Shown one piece after another: positions 32,294 through 42,972 of a stretch of DNA of 49,665 bases. The stretch covers positions 1 through 49,665 of the forward strand of contig JAFSQV010000059.1 in assembly GCA_017446455.1 (NCBI GenBank), written 5' to 3'. This DNA comes from Paludibacteraceae bacterium (lineage in GTDB: Bacteria > Bacteroidota > Bacteroidia > Bacteroidales > Paludibacteraceae). A program made the position numbers and the translations under genes. Position 1 is the first letter of the stretch; each line of letters opens with the position of its first letter. The notes beneath the pieces are model-generated. The model did no database searches. It worked only from the letters and a program-made list of their open reading frames with translations, and had not been told where the DNA came from.

Positions 32294-33841
32294 ATGAGAA
32301 ACACGCTCCTCATACTAATCTTGCTCGCTGCGGCTCTGACGGGCCGCGCGCAGACGATGGTGTATCTGGAGCGGTCGGAGACGCTGAGTTTTGACCAGGA
32401 GCGTATCGCCGACGCGCAGATACTGAAGGGGAACGTGCGTTTTCGGCACGACGATGCCCTCATGTACTGCGACAGCGCCTATTTCTACGAGACGACGAAC
32501 TCGCTGGACGCTTTCGGACATGTGCGCTTTGAGCAAGGCGACACATTACATGGTTTCTGCGATAAGCTGTACTATAACGGTAACACCAAGCTCGCGCGTA
32601 TGCGCCGGCATGTTCGTCTGGTGCACGGGCGCGAGCAGGAGAACCCCACCGTGCTGACGACCGACAGTCTGAACTACGACCGGGCACGAGGCGTAGCGTA
32701 TTACTACACGGGCAGCGTGGTCAAAGACTCGCTCAACACCCTTACTTCCGTGCGCGGGCAGTATGTGCCGAACACCAAGCAGGCGCTGTTCAGCCAAGAG
32801 GTGCACCTGACGAACCCTAATTTCGTGCTGACGAGCGACACGCTCATCTACCACGCGGATACGAAAGTGACGGATATCGTCAGTCCGACGACCATCGTCT
32901 ATGAAGAGGAGACGACCATCACCACCTCGCGCGGGTGGTATAACACAGACACGGAACAGTCGATGCTGCTGGACCGCTCGCTGGTGAAGCATAAAGACGG
33001 CAAGTCGATGACGGGCGACACCATCTACTACGACAAGTATATCGGTTTTGGCAAGGTCTTAGGTCATATGGAGATGCGCGACACGGCGCAGCGGGCGACG
33101 CTCTACGGCGAGTACGGCCAGATGTACGAAAAAGACAGCCGCGGCTATGCGACGGACAGTGCGCTGATGGTGGACTGGTCGGATAGTGCACATATCGCCT
33201 ATATACACGCCGACACGCTGTTCACCGAGGAGTTGCATTTTGCGGACTCGGCGCTGGCGGACAGCACCTATCGCCGCGTGCGGGCGCACCACAGCGCGCG
33301 CATCTACCGCGACGACATGCAGATGGTGTGCGATTCAATGGTGTATCTGGGTTCGGACTCGACGATCCACCTCTATACCAAACCTATCTGCTGGAGCGAG
33401 AACCAACAGATCGCGGCGGACAGCATCATCGTCTATATTGCCAATGGTGCAGTGGACCATGCCGTCGGCGCACCGAACGCGATATGCGTGATGCAAGACA
33501 CGCTCGATATCTTCAATCAGATGAGCGGCAAAGAGATCACGGCGTATCTGACGGACGGCGAGGTGCATACGATAGACGTGAGCGGCAATGCCCTGACGAT
33601 CTACTATCCGAAGGATGAGTACGACGGGAGCTATTCGGGCTTGAACACGACGGAGAGCAGTTATATCCGGGCGTATGTGAAGAACCGGAATATCTATCGC
33701 CTGCGGTTCACCAAAGAGACCACCGGTATTATGTTTCCGTTAGACCAGATTCCCGGCGGAGCCGACCGACTGGCGGACTTCTTCTGGGCAGACGATATAC
33801 GACCGATCAGTCCGGAGGATGTATTCCGGAAAACGAATTAA
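32294..33841 (+). CDS. OstA-like (LptA/LptD N-domain) protein
   Basis: A 515-residue exported protein with signal peptide (LLILILLAAALTGRAQ). Repeated beta-strand units such as VYLERSETLSFDQ, LKGNVRFRHDDALMYCDSAY, FYETTNSLDAFGHVRFEQGD and VYYNADT-like strands fit the OstA-like/LptA beta-jellyroll, which carries lipopolysaccharide across the periplasm. No C-terminal LptD barrel is present. The protein lies 3 nt after surA and before a barrel gene. The stop codon lies within an 8-nt repeat array (33835-33866). Confidence 0.86.
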   Translation: MRNTLLILILLAAALTGRAQTMVYLERSETLSFDQERIADAQILKGNVRFRHDDALMYCDSAYFYETTNSLDAFGHVRFEQGDTLHGFCDKLYYNGNTKLARMRRHVRLVHGREQENPTVLTTDSLNYDRARGVAYYYTGSVVKDSLNTLTSVRGQYVPNTKQALFSQEVHLTNPNFVLTSDTLIYHADTKVTDIVSPTTIVYEEETTITTSRGWYNTDTEQSMLLDRSLVKHKDGKSMTGDTIYYDKYIGFGKVLGHMEMRDTAQRATLYGEYGQMYEKDSRGYATDSALMVDWSDSAHIAYIHADTLFTEELHFADSALADSTYRRVRAHHSARIYRDDMQMVCDSMVYLGSDSTIHLYTKPICWSENQQIAADSIIVYIANGAVDHAVGAPNAICVMQDTLDIFNQMSGKEITAYLTDGEVHTIDVSGNALTIYYPKDEYDGSYSGLNTTESSYIRAYVKNRNIYRLRFTKETTGIMFPLDQIPGGADRLADFFWADDIRPISPEDVFRKTN

Positions 33842-33866
33842 TGAATTAGCGAATTAGTGAAAATAT
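33835..33866. repeat. 8-nt tandem repeat at OstA-like/barrel junction
   Basis: Units GAATTAAT, GAATTAGC, GAATTAGT, GAAAATAT. The array contains the stop of the upstream gene (33839-33841) and the first bases of the next ATG (33865), so it forms the entire spacer. Confidence 0.75.
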
Positions 33867-34614
33867 GAAAAAGAGTTTAGTAACATTGATGATGGTAGTT
33901 CTGGCGACAAGTGCGTTCGCTGTGGACATCCCCAAACAGGGTTTTGGTTTTCAGATTGGTTGGGCACAGCCGATCTTGCGACTGAACAGTCCGACGTCTA
34001 AAGACACCTTGGCGAACACCGTCAAACTGCACGGTTTCAAAGTAGGTGTGGTATATGACGCCAGTTATGTAGCGGGTTTCGGTAGCACGATCGGATTGAA
34101 CTATACCTTCGGTATGGCCAACAGCGGATGGAGTTCGAAATATTCGTTCAACGACTATCCGAAGACGCGTTCGCTCATCATGTACCACCAGTTGGAGTTG
34201 TTCGTGGATTGGCAGTATAAGTTCGAAGTGGCCAAAGAGACGTACTTGATGCTCTACACCGGTCCGTCGCTGCAGTGCGGATTGGATTTCACGATGCGTA
34301 CTGACCGCCAGGACTGGGATCCGATCACGGATGTAGTGACAACGACCTACGGCGAGCGCTTTAATGCGTATAACGTAGGTGATGACGATCTGGATCCGGT
34401 GCATAAGACAGCCGATAACGCCCTGAAGCGTCTGAATGTGACCTGGGGTGTCGGTGCAGGCTTCCAGTACAAGCGCTATTTCCTGCGCGGCGGTTATGAC
34501 TTCGGTTTGATCAACCCGTACAAGAATGCGGATTTCTCTACCGGCAATCATACTCGCGGGCGCTTGGACCAATGGAATATCAAACTCGGCGTTTATCTCT
34601 GGTACACGGACTAA
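33865..34614 (+). CDS. Outer-membrane beta-barrel protein (porin-like small barrel)
   Basis: A 249-residue exported protein with signal peptide MKKSLVTLMMVVLATSAFA. Strands such as FGFQIGWAQPILRL, HGFKVGVVYDASYV, GVGAGFQYKRYFLRGGYDFGL and IKLGVYLWY, ending in an aromatic-rich last strand, fit an eight- to ten-stranded barrel like the Bacteroidota OMP_b-brl families. Unlike the island barrels it has no CxC tail. It follows the OstA-like gene through an octamer spacer and ends 1 nt before dnaG. Specific function unknown. Confidence 0.82.
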   Translation: MKKSLVTLMMVVLATSAFAVDIPKQGFGFQIGWAQPILRLNSPTSKDTLANTVKLHGFKVGVVYDASYVAGFGSTIGLNYTFGMANSGWSSKYSFNDYPKTRSLIMYHQLELFVDWQYKFEVAKETYLMLYTGPSLQCGLDFTMRTDRQDWDPITDVVTTTYGERFNAYNVGDDDLDPVHKTADNALKRLNVTWGVGAGFQYKRYFLRGGYDFGLINPYKNADFSTGNHTRGRLDQWNIKLGVYLWYTD

Positions 34615-34615
34615 G

Positions 34616-36583
34616 ATGATTCCACGTGAAGTCATAGAGCGCATCCATGCGGCCGCCAAGATCGAGGAGGTCGTAAGCGACTACGTCACGCTCCGCAAGC
34701 GCGGCGCGAACCTCATTGGACTCTGTCCTTTCCACAACGAGAAGACGGGTTCGTTCACCGTCAGTCCGTCGAAGGGTATCTATAAATGCTTCGGCTGCGG
34801 CGTGAGCGGTAATGCCGTCGGCTTCATCATGGAGATCGAGCAGTGCAGCTATGTCGATGCCCTCAAGCAACTCGGAAAGAAATACCACATCGAGGTGCCG
34901 GAACGTGAGATGACGGCTGAGGAACAGCAGCGACAGGACAATCGCGAGTCGATGTTCATCGTCAATGAGTTTGCCAATAAATGGTTTCAGGACCAGTTAT
35001 GGGAGACGAAGGAAGGGCAGGCGATCGGACTGAGTTATTTCCGCGAACGCGGACTGCGCGACGACATCATCCGTAAGTACCAACTCGGCTATTCGCCCGA
35101 GAAAGGCAGTCCCTTGGCTGCGGCGCTGAAGAAGAAAGGCTTCAAGGAGGAGTTCGTCACCAATAATGTGGACACGAAGATCGGTGTCGGCGTGGTAGGC
35201 AAGAGCGAAGACGGCCGTCTCTATGACCGCTTCCGCGACCGCGTCATCTTCCCGATCTTCACCGTCAGCGGCAAACCCGTCGCTTTTGCCGGTCGTATCC
35301 TCAAGAAGAAAGACAATGTCGGCAAGTACGTCAACTCGCCCGACAGTCTGATCTATTCGAAGACCAACGAGTTATACGGTCTTTTCCAGGCCAAACAAGC
35401 TATCGCGCGGGCGGACATGTGCTATCTGGTAGAGGGCCAGATGGACGTCATCTCTATGCACCAGTCGGGTATAGAGAATGTCGTCGCCAGTGGCGGAACG
35501 GCATTGACGAAGCCCCAGATACGGCTTATCCAGCGCTTCACGAGTAATATCACCGTGCTGTACGACGGCGATGCGGCGGGTATCCACGCGGCGCTGCGCG
35601 GTATCGACATGTTCCTCGAGGAGGGCTTTAACGTGAAGGTGGTGCTGCTGCCCGACGGCGAAGACCCCGACAGCTACGCACAGAGCCACGATTCGACGGA
35701 GTTTATCCGCTACATAGAGGAAAACCAGACGGACTTCATCCGCTTCAAGTCGGCGCTGTTGAGCAAGGACGCGGGTGATGATCCCCAGAAACGCGCGGCG
35801 CTCATCAAGGATATCACCTCTTCTATCGCCATCATTCCGGACTTGATCACGCGCCAGGTGTATATCAAAGACAGCGCGGAGCGACTCCATATGAGCGAGA
35901 AAGTGCTGACGGTGGAGGTGATGAACCTGCGCCGCAAGAAAGCCGAAGAGCGCGCCAAGGCGAAGGAACACGCGGAGACGGAGCAGGCTACTACGGTGAC
36001 CGCAGAGCAAGAGGTTCCGAGTACTCCGAATATTCCGAGTACTCCGATAGCTCCCAAGAAGCCGAAGACGGCGCTGGAGCAGAACTACTATAACCTGCTG
36101 CAGCTGGTGGTTCGCTACGGCGAGCGACCGATGGAGGTGGAAGGCACGATCTACACGATCGGCGAGATCATCATCTACACCCTCGAAGGCGATGAGATCC
36201 AACCGCCCCAACCGGTGTATCAAACCATCATTGATGAGTTCAAACAACATTGCAAAGAGCCGAACTTTCAGGCGGAGACCTTCTTTAAGTTCCACCCCGA
36301 TCCGGCAGTCAGTGCCTTGGCGGTCGATATGATCGCGGCGCAATACCGAGAGGGTGCGCCCAAAGAAGAGACGCGTCTGGGTGAACTGGTGACGCAGTTG
36401 CTCTACGAGATCAAACTGACGGTCATCAACATGCAGATCACGGACCTGGAGGCGGAACTCAAAGAGGCGCAAGCGAAGAACGATGTGGATCGCCAGCTGT
36501 TGCTGCTGCAACACCACCCGCAACTGCTCGCGCAGCGCAATGAGATTTGCAAACTGCTGGGCAACCGCATTATCAACCTGTAA
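34616..36583 (+). CDS. dnaG: DNA primase
   Basis: A 655-residue DnaG, which lays RNA primers at the replication fork. The N-terminal zinc-binding domain shows C37-x2-H40...C58-x2-C61. The TOPRIM core has the YLVEGQMDVISMHQ glutamate motif and VLYDGDAAGIHAA aspartate motif. The C-terminal helicase-binding part is helical. Start at 34616 (MIPREVIERI), 1 nt after the previous stop. Between the catalytic core and C-terminal domain lies a linker VPSTPNIPSTPIAPK coded by 9-nt repeats (36017-36052). Confidence 0.97.
   Translation: MIPREVIERIHAAAKIEEVVSDYVTLRKRGANLIGLCPFHNEKTGSFTVSPSKGIYKCFGCGVSGNAVGFIMEIEQCSYVDALKQLGKKYHIEVPEREMTAEEQQRQDNRESMFIVNEFANKWFQDQLWETKEGQAIGLSYFRERGLRDDIIRKYQLGYSPEKGSPLAAALKKKGFKEEFVTNNVDTKIGVGVVGKSEDGRLYDRFRDRVIFPIFTVSGKPVAFAGRILKKKDNVGKYVNSPDSLIYSKTNELYGLFQAKQAIARADMCYLVEGQMDVISMHQSGIENVVASGGTALTKPQIRLIQRFTSNITVLYDGDAAGIHAALRGIDMFLEEGFNVKVVLLPDGEDPDSYAQSHDSTEFIRYIEENQTDFIRFKSALLSKDAGDDPQKRAALIKDITSSIAIIPDLITRQVYIKDSAERLHMSEKVLTVEVMNLRRKKAEERAKAKEHAETEQATTVTAEQEVPSTPNIPSTPIAPKKPKTALEQNYYNLLQLVVRYGERPMEVEGTIYTIGEIIIYTLEGDEIQPPQPVYQTIIDEFKQHCKEPNFQAETFFKFHPDPAVSALAVDMIAAQYREGAPKEETRLGELVTQLLYEIKLTVINMQITDLEAELKEAQAKNDVDRQLLLLQHHPQLLAQRNEICKLLGNRIINL
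36017..36052. repeat. 9-nt in-frame repeat coding the DnaG linker
   Basis: Units CCGAGTACT, CCGAATATT, CCGAGTACT, CCGATAGCT. Nearly the same units recur inside the glycosyltransferase at 37922-37966. Confidence 0.75.
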
Positions 36584-36584
36584 C

Positions 36585-37340
36585 ATGCTCTTTCGAGAAA
36601 TCGCATACGGACCTATTCACAGCCGCCGCTTGGGCGTCAGTCTCGGCATGGAGATCATGCCGCTAGAGCATAAGTTGTGCACCTTCAACTGTGTCTATTG
36701 CGAGTGCGGTTGGAACGAACCGGTGTCGCATCCACAACTACCGACACGCGAAGAAGTGAAGGCGGCGCTGGAGGCTAAACTGCAAGAAGTAGGTCCGATC
36801 GATGTGATCACTTTCTCGGGAAATGGAGAACCCACCCTGCACCCGGATTTCTTAGGTATCATCGAGGACACCTGTGCGCTGCGCGACAGGTATTGTCCGA
36901 AAGCGAAAGTGTCGGTACTGTCCAACTCTACGCAGTTGGGTCGAGCGGAGGTGGTGAAAGCGCTGCGACTTTGCGACAACCGTATATTGAAGTTGGACGC
37001 GGCGACAGACACAATGATGCGCCGTATAGACCTGCCGGTCAACGAGCACCTGACGGTGCAGACGATCATCGAGTGGCTCGCGCAGTTCAACGGCGATTTT
37101 ATCTTACAGACCTGTTTCCTGCGCGGCGAGCATAACGGTCAGCCGATAGACAACACCACACCCGAAGAACTGGCGGCATGGTATAAGGCAGTGGAGACGC
37201 TGCGGCCCAAGCAGATCATGATCTATGTCATTGACCGCAAGACGCCCGAAGAAAACCTGTATAAGATTCCCCGCGAGCGGATGGAAGCGATTGCTGCGCC
37301 GCTGATCGCCAAAGGATTTGATGTCTCTATCTCGGCATGA
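36585..37340 (+). CDS. Radical SAM protein (COG0731-like)
   Basis: A 251-residue radical SAM enzyme. The [4Fe-4S] ligands are C32, C36 and C39 in CTFNCVYC (CxxxCxxC), followed by FSGNGEPTLHPDF (the GGE-like SAM motif) and SNSTQLGRAEVVKAL. It resembles COG0731-type proteins; the substrate is not known to me. Start at 36585 (MLFREIAYGPIHSRRLGVSLG with a length of the family) is 1 nt after the dnaG stop. It is coupled by ATGA to the next gene. Confidence 0.86.
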   Translation: MLFREIAYGPIHSRRLGVSLGMEIMPLEHKLCTFNCVYCECGWNEPVSHPQLPTREEVKAALEAKLQEVGPIDVITFSGNGEPTLHPDFLGIIEDTCALRDRYCPKAKVSVLSNSTQLGRAEVVKALRLCDNRILKLDAATDTMMRRIDLPVNEHLTVQTIIEWLAQFNGDFILQTCFLRGEHNGQPIDNTTPEELAAWYKAVETLRPKQIMIYVIDRKTPEENLYKIPRERMEAIAAPLIAKGFDVSISA

Positions 37341-38323
37341 AGATTCTCGTAGCACCATTGAACTGGGGGCTGGGACACGCCAGCCGTTGTGTGCCGCTGG
37401 TGCACCGTTTTTTGGAGCAAGGGCATGAAGTGATCTTAGGTGGCGACGGCGAGAGTCTGACGCTGCTGCGCAAGCATTTTCCGAAACTACGATATGTCTA
37501 TCTGGCTCCGCTGAACCTGCGGTATAGCAAGGGTTCGCGCCAAGTGGGAGCGATGCTCCGCGCGATGCCTCAACTCATCGGATGGATGATCAAAGACCAT
37601 GCGATTCTCAAAGCCATTCTCAAAGAGGAACATATCGACCGGATTGTCTCAGACAACCGCTTCGGGTTATACGCGTCCGGCAGTGAAACCATCTATATGA
37701 CGCATCAGTTGCATATCCTACTGCCGAATGCTTGGAAGTGGTTGGAACCGCTCGCTGCGCGCCTGCACGCACGTATATATACGCGATATAATAAGGTGTG
37801 GGTGCCGGACTACGCAGAGCCGGAAAAGAGCCTGGCGGGCGAGTTAAGTCACCCGACCATCTCCAGTCTCCGATCTAAGATCTCCAAGGTGGAGTATATC
37901 GGTCCGCTGAGTCGATTTGATCGGAATAATCCGAATATTCTGAATATTCCGAATACTCCGAAATATGAGGTAGTGGCGGTGCTCTCGGGTCTTGAACCGC
38001 AGCGTACGATGCTCGAGAAAGAGTTGTTGGCGCGGTACCAGGATACGGAGCAGTCGGTGCTGATCGTGCAAGGGCTGATGCATCGTCCGAACACGCGTAT
38101 CCGACGGGGAAAAATCACCATTGTGCCGCATATGGATGATGCGGAACTGACGGCCGCTTTGCGCCCGGCAAAGCATATCATCGCCCGCTCCGGATACTCC
38201 ACGATTATGGATCTGAATGCCCTCGGTTTGTTGACTCCAGAGACCTCCGGCGCGCAGCCCTTGATTGAACTTATTCCGACGCCCGGACAGCCCGAACAGG
38301 AGTACTTAGCAGCCCGATTTTAG
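37337..38323 (+). CDS. Glycosyltransferase (MurG/GT28-like)
   Basis: A 328-residue GT-B type glycosyltransferase. N-terminal domain begins MKILVAPLNWGLGHASRCVP, with the glycine-rich GLGHASR loop, and the C-terminal domain has VLSGLEPQR, VLIVQGL and the ARSGYSTIMDLNALG acceptor/donor loop typical of family 28-like enzymes. Acceptor unknown; envelope glycan is a guess from context. The linker between domains (NNPNILNIPNTPKYE) is coded by 9-nt repeats (37922-37966). Start overlaps the previous stop as ATGA (37337-37340). Confidence 0.84.
   Translation: MKILVAPLNWGLGHASRCVPLVHRFLEQGHEVILGGDGESLTLLRKHFPKLRYVYLAPLNLRYSKGSRQVGAMLRAMPQLIGWMIKDHAILKAILKEEHIDRIVSDNRFGLYASGSETIYMTHQLHILLPNAWKWLEPLAARLHARIYTRYNKVWVPDYAEPEKSLAGELSHPTISSLRSKISKVEYIGPLSRFDRNNPNILNIPNTPKYEVVAVLSGLEPQRTMLEKELLARYQDTEQSVLIVQGLMHRPNTRIRRGKITIVPHMDDAELTAALRPAKHIIARSGYSTIMDLNALGLLTPETSGAQPLIELIPTPGQPEQEYLAARF
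37922..37966. repeat. 9-nt in-frame repeat in the glycosyltransferase linker
   Basis: Units CGGAATAAT, CCGAATATT, CTGAATATT, CCGAATACT, CCGAAATAT, all in frame. Confidence 0.75.
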
Positions 38324-38361
38324 ATTAAATTGCACTTTTTTATAAAAAAAACTGCGATTTT

Positions 38362-38393
38362 TTTGGTCAATTCAAAAATTTGTTGTACTTTTG
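38362..38393 (+). promoter_or_regulatory. Promoter of tRNA-Glu
   Basis: TTTG (38362-38365), 20 bp, TACTTTTG (38386-38393), then GCACCCGC. Confidence 0.78.
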
Positions 38394-38412
38394 CACCCGC
38401 TTTTCAGCGGAC

Positions 38413-38484
38413 GGTGCCATCGTATAACGGTTAGTACTCAAGATTTTCATTCTTGCAATAGGGGTTCGATTCCCCTTGGCACTA
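38413..38484 (+). tRNA. tRNA-Glu (anticodon UUC)
   Basis: A 72-nt cloverleaf: acceptor GGTGCCA/TGGCACT, anticodon stem CAAGA/TCTTG with loop TTTTCAT (anticodon UUC), T-arm AGGGG-TTCGATT-CCCCT, discriminator A. No CCA encoded. Probably followed by rpsT on the same transcript. Confidence 0.95.
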
Positions 38485-38584
38485 CACAAAGACCTTCCCT
38501 AAAGTCAAGTCCTGAGGCCAATCCTCTCAAGGCTAAAGGATATTACTAAATCGTCCGCGAGTCGGACAAAAAACAACAACAAAG
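38485..38584 (+). promoter_or_regulatory. Leader of rpsT with hairpin
   Basis: 100-nt leader between tRNA-Glu and rpsT, with a perfect stem GTCCG-CGAGT-CGGAC (38553-38567) and an A/C-rich stretch before the ATG. It may be a ribosomal-protein autoregulatory leader; that is inference. Confidence 0.4.
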
Positions 38585-38839
38585 ATGGCAAATCACAAAA
38601 GCTCTTTGAAGCGTATTCGCCAAACGGCAGCGCGCAAAGCACACAACCACTACTACGCAAAAACCGCACGTAATGCTGTGCGCGACCTGCGCAAGACGAC
38701 CGACAAAGCAGCAGCTGCTGCAGCTCTGCCTAAGGTAAGTTCGATGCTGGACAAACTGGCTAAGCGTAACATCATTCACGACAATAAGGCTGCTAACCTC
38801 AAATCGAAGTTGGCTCGCTTCGTGAACAAACTGGCGTAA
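38585..38839 (+). CDS. rpsT: 30S ribosomal protein S20
   Basis: An 84-residue, lysine/arginine-rich S20, a primary binder of 16S rRNA. Starts [21 protein letters not shown], the family signature, and ends in a helical [10 protein letters not shown]. Normal length. Preceded by tRNA-Glu and followed by a terminator at 38910-38939. Confidence 0.97.
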   Translation: MANHKSSLKRIRQTAARKAHNHYYAKTARNAVRDLRKTTDKAAAAAALPKVSSMLDKLAKRNIIHDNKAANLKSKLARFVNKLA

Positions 38840-38909
38840 GACAGTTTAATCGTGCCCTTGTGGCTAAGAATAAGCTCGCTTAAGCGTACGCAATTAGGTC
38901 AAACGGAGG

Positions 38910-38939
38910 AATCACCGCATGGTGGTTCTTCTTTTTTTG
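38910..38939 (+). terminator. Intrinsic terminator after rpsT
   Basis: Stem AATCACC-GCAT-GGTGGTT (38910-38927, one G-U pair) followed by CTTCTTTTTTT. Confidence 0.8.
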
Positions 38940-38981
38940 CGCAAATACGTGTCTTTCTTATTATTTTTTGTAAAAAAATAA

Positions 38982-41089
<2,108 letters not shown>

Positions 41090-41090
<1 letters not shown>

Positions 41091-41626
41091 TGCGAATAGC
41101 AGTCTATTGTTCGGCAAAGGATGCGATACCGGAAGCGTATCTGCAGTTAGGTGATGCCTTGGGCCGCTGGATCGGCGAGCAGGGTCACACCTTGCTGTAC
41201 GGTGGTGCTACGGGAGGCTTAATGACGCGCGTGAGTGATGCGGCGAAAGCGGCAGGTGCGTTCGTCATCGGCGTTATCCCGCCGCGTATCATCGCTGCCG
41301 GACGACAGGCGAATAACTGCGACAACCTGATCATGGTAGCGAACATGTCCGAGCGCAAGCAGATCATTCGCTCCAACTCTGACGTTATCGTATGCCTTCC
41401 GGGCAGTTACGGTACGCTGGACGAGATGATGGACGCTACGTCGTCCGGCATCGTCGGCGAACACCGCACCCCGATCTTCGTGCTGAACTACGAGGGCTTC
41501 TATGAGCCGCTCAAGCGGCAGATCAAGCTCATGGAGCAGTTGCAGTTTATTCCGCAGCAGCAGAGTTGCAAACCGATCTTCGTGGATACCCTCGAAGAGT
41601 TATACCAAGAAATTAATAAACAATAA
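41090..41626 (+). CDS. LOG family protein (TIGR00730)
   Basis: A 178-residue lysine-decarboxylase-like/LOG protein; relatives are cytokinin riboside monophosphate phosphoribohydrolases or nucleotide hydrolases. GGATGGLM and LPGSYGTLDEMMD match the GGGxxGLMG and PGGxGTxxE motifs, but with Ser in place of the second Gly. ATG overlaps the gyrB stop (TAATG). Cytosolic. Substrate unproven. Confidence 0.86.
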
Positions 41627-41638
41627 AACATAGTTTTT

Positions 41639-42952
41639 ATGAACCTATTTACGGCCAGATTAACCGGCAAAATGCTCTCTACCGAGCAGTTTGAGAAAAC
41701 CATCTTTGACATGCAAGAGCGTGTTAAACGCTGGCGTCAGATTGAGAAATCGCCTGAATTGGCGGAGTACAATGCGTTGAAGAAAATCGTTGAGAGCAGC
41801 GATTTTCAGGCGCGCAAGAAAGAACTGGTGTCGCGTAAGTATAAAGACACGGATGAGGGACGCAAGATGACCGCCTTTAAGAATCTGGAGGGATCACGTG
41901 CTATCCGCCGATACAAAGAGGCGGTGGAGGATCCTCAGTTCCAGGAGTTCTTGAAGTTCCGCGAGACGCCTGAGTTCGCGAAGATCAAGAGTCTGAAGGC
42001 GGTCTTGACGGATCCCAAGATCCGCGCGTATAACATGCTCTATTACTCGTCGTATTACAAGAACTACACGAAGGTGCTCAATTCGACGGAACTGCGTCAA
42101 TTGGCGGAGTTGGAGAAAGAGGTGAAGACGGCCGATTTCCAGAAACGCCACGACCTCTGGGCGGATAGCAGACGCTGGCAGCACTCGGAGTTGTACCAGC
42201 AGGAGAAGCGCTATTTGGAGTTAGCCAATTCGGACGATATCAAGTTCTTCTTCGAGTCGCGCAAAGAGAAGATCGACTGGGCAGAGCTCTTCCGCCCGGC
42301 TTTCGATGACGATATGTCGAGTTCCAAGAACTGGAAACCCGGCTACGGCTATGCCAATCCGGCGATGAAGGACGGTCATTCGCGCACTACGGAGCGCCAG
42401 GCGTATAATGGCGGTAAGAACACCTTCCATGTAGAAGGCCGTATGGATATCGAGACGCGTGAGGAGAGTAAGGTGGCGGTAGCTTGGGACGAGAAGAAAG
42501 GCTTCATCGAGCAGGTCTTCGACTATACCTCCGACGTGATGAATACCAAGGAAGCGTTTGCGCAGGAGAGCGGTCTGTTCATGGCCAAAGTGCGCAGCCA
42601 GGGTGTTGGCCACCATTTCTTCGGCCTCACGACCGGCAAGCTGAAGAGTCCGATCGTCTCCCTCTATCATTTTAATGGCAAGAACCATCAGGTGGGTCTT
42701 GTGAACGGTAAGGACACGAAGATGGTGGACATCAACGGCGTGCTGCGCTCGATGTATCACGTGTATTCCTTCCGCTGGACGAAGCACGAGTTGATCTGGT
42801 ACGTCAATGACCTCGAGCTTCTGCGCTTACCGAACCGCCTGCCGAAAGAGGCGATGTTCTTCCTCGCTCAGAGTTGGTTGCCGAAGAAGGAGAAGGGCGG
42901 CGAAGGCAAACTGAAAGTGCAGTGGGCACGCGTCTATAGAGCTGTTGACTAA
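41639..42952 (+). CDS. Cytosolic protein with helical repeats and degenerate GH16-like domain
   Basis: A 437-residue protein with no signal peptide. Residues about 15-220 form charged helical repeats of the style SPELAEYNALKK, SSDFQARKKEL, TPEFAKIKSLK, NSTELRQLAELEK. The C-terminal domain (about 225-437) looks like a GH16/concanavalin-type fold: GLFMAKVRSQGVGHHFFGL, then SFRWTKHELIWYVNDLELLR and KLKVQWARVYR. Where GH16 enzymes have the ExDxxE catalytic motif, this one reads SPIVSLYHF, so it is probably a binding protein, not a hydrolase (inference). I recall similar orphan proteins in Bacteroidota but know no function. Sits 12 nt after the LOG gene. Confidence 0.75.
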   Translation: MNLFTARLTGKMLSTEQFEKTIFDMQERVKRWRQIEKSPELAEYNALKKIVESSDFQARKKELVSRKYKDTDEGRKMTAFKNLEGSRAIRRYKEAVEDPQFQEFLKFRETPEFAKIKSLKAVLTDPKIRAYNMLYYSSYYKNYTKVLNSTELRQLAELEKEVKTADFQKRHDLWADSRRWQHSELYQQEKRYLELANSDDIKFFFESRKEKIDWAELFRPAFDDDMSSSKNWKPGYGYANPAMKDGHSRTTERQAYNGGKNTFHVEGRMDIETREESKVAVAWDEKKGFIEQVFDYTSDVMNTKEAFAQESGLFMAKVRSQGVGHHFFGLTTGKLKSPIVSLYHFNGKNHQVGLVNGKDTKMVDINGVLRSMYHVYSFRWTKHELIWYVNDLELLRLPNRLPKEAMFFLAQSWLPKKEKGGEGKLKVQWARVYRAVD

Positions 42953-42972
42953 TCACTGAAAGCAGACCGATT

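Noticed and set aside
41639..42952. Active family 16 glycoside hydrolase
   Set aside because: The catalytic ExDxxE is missing and there is no export signal.
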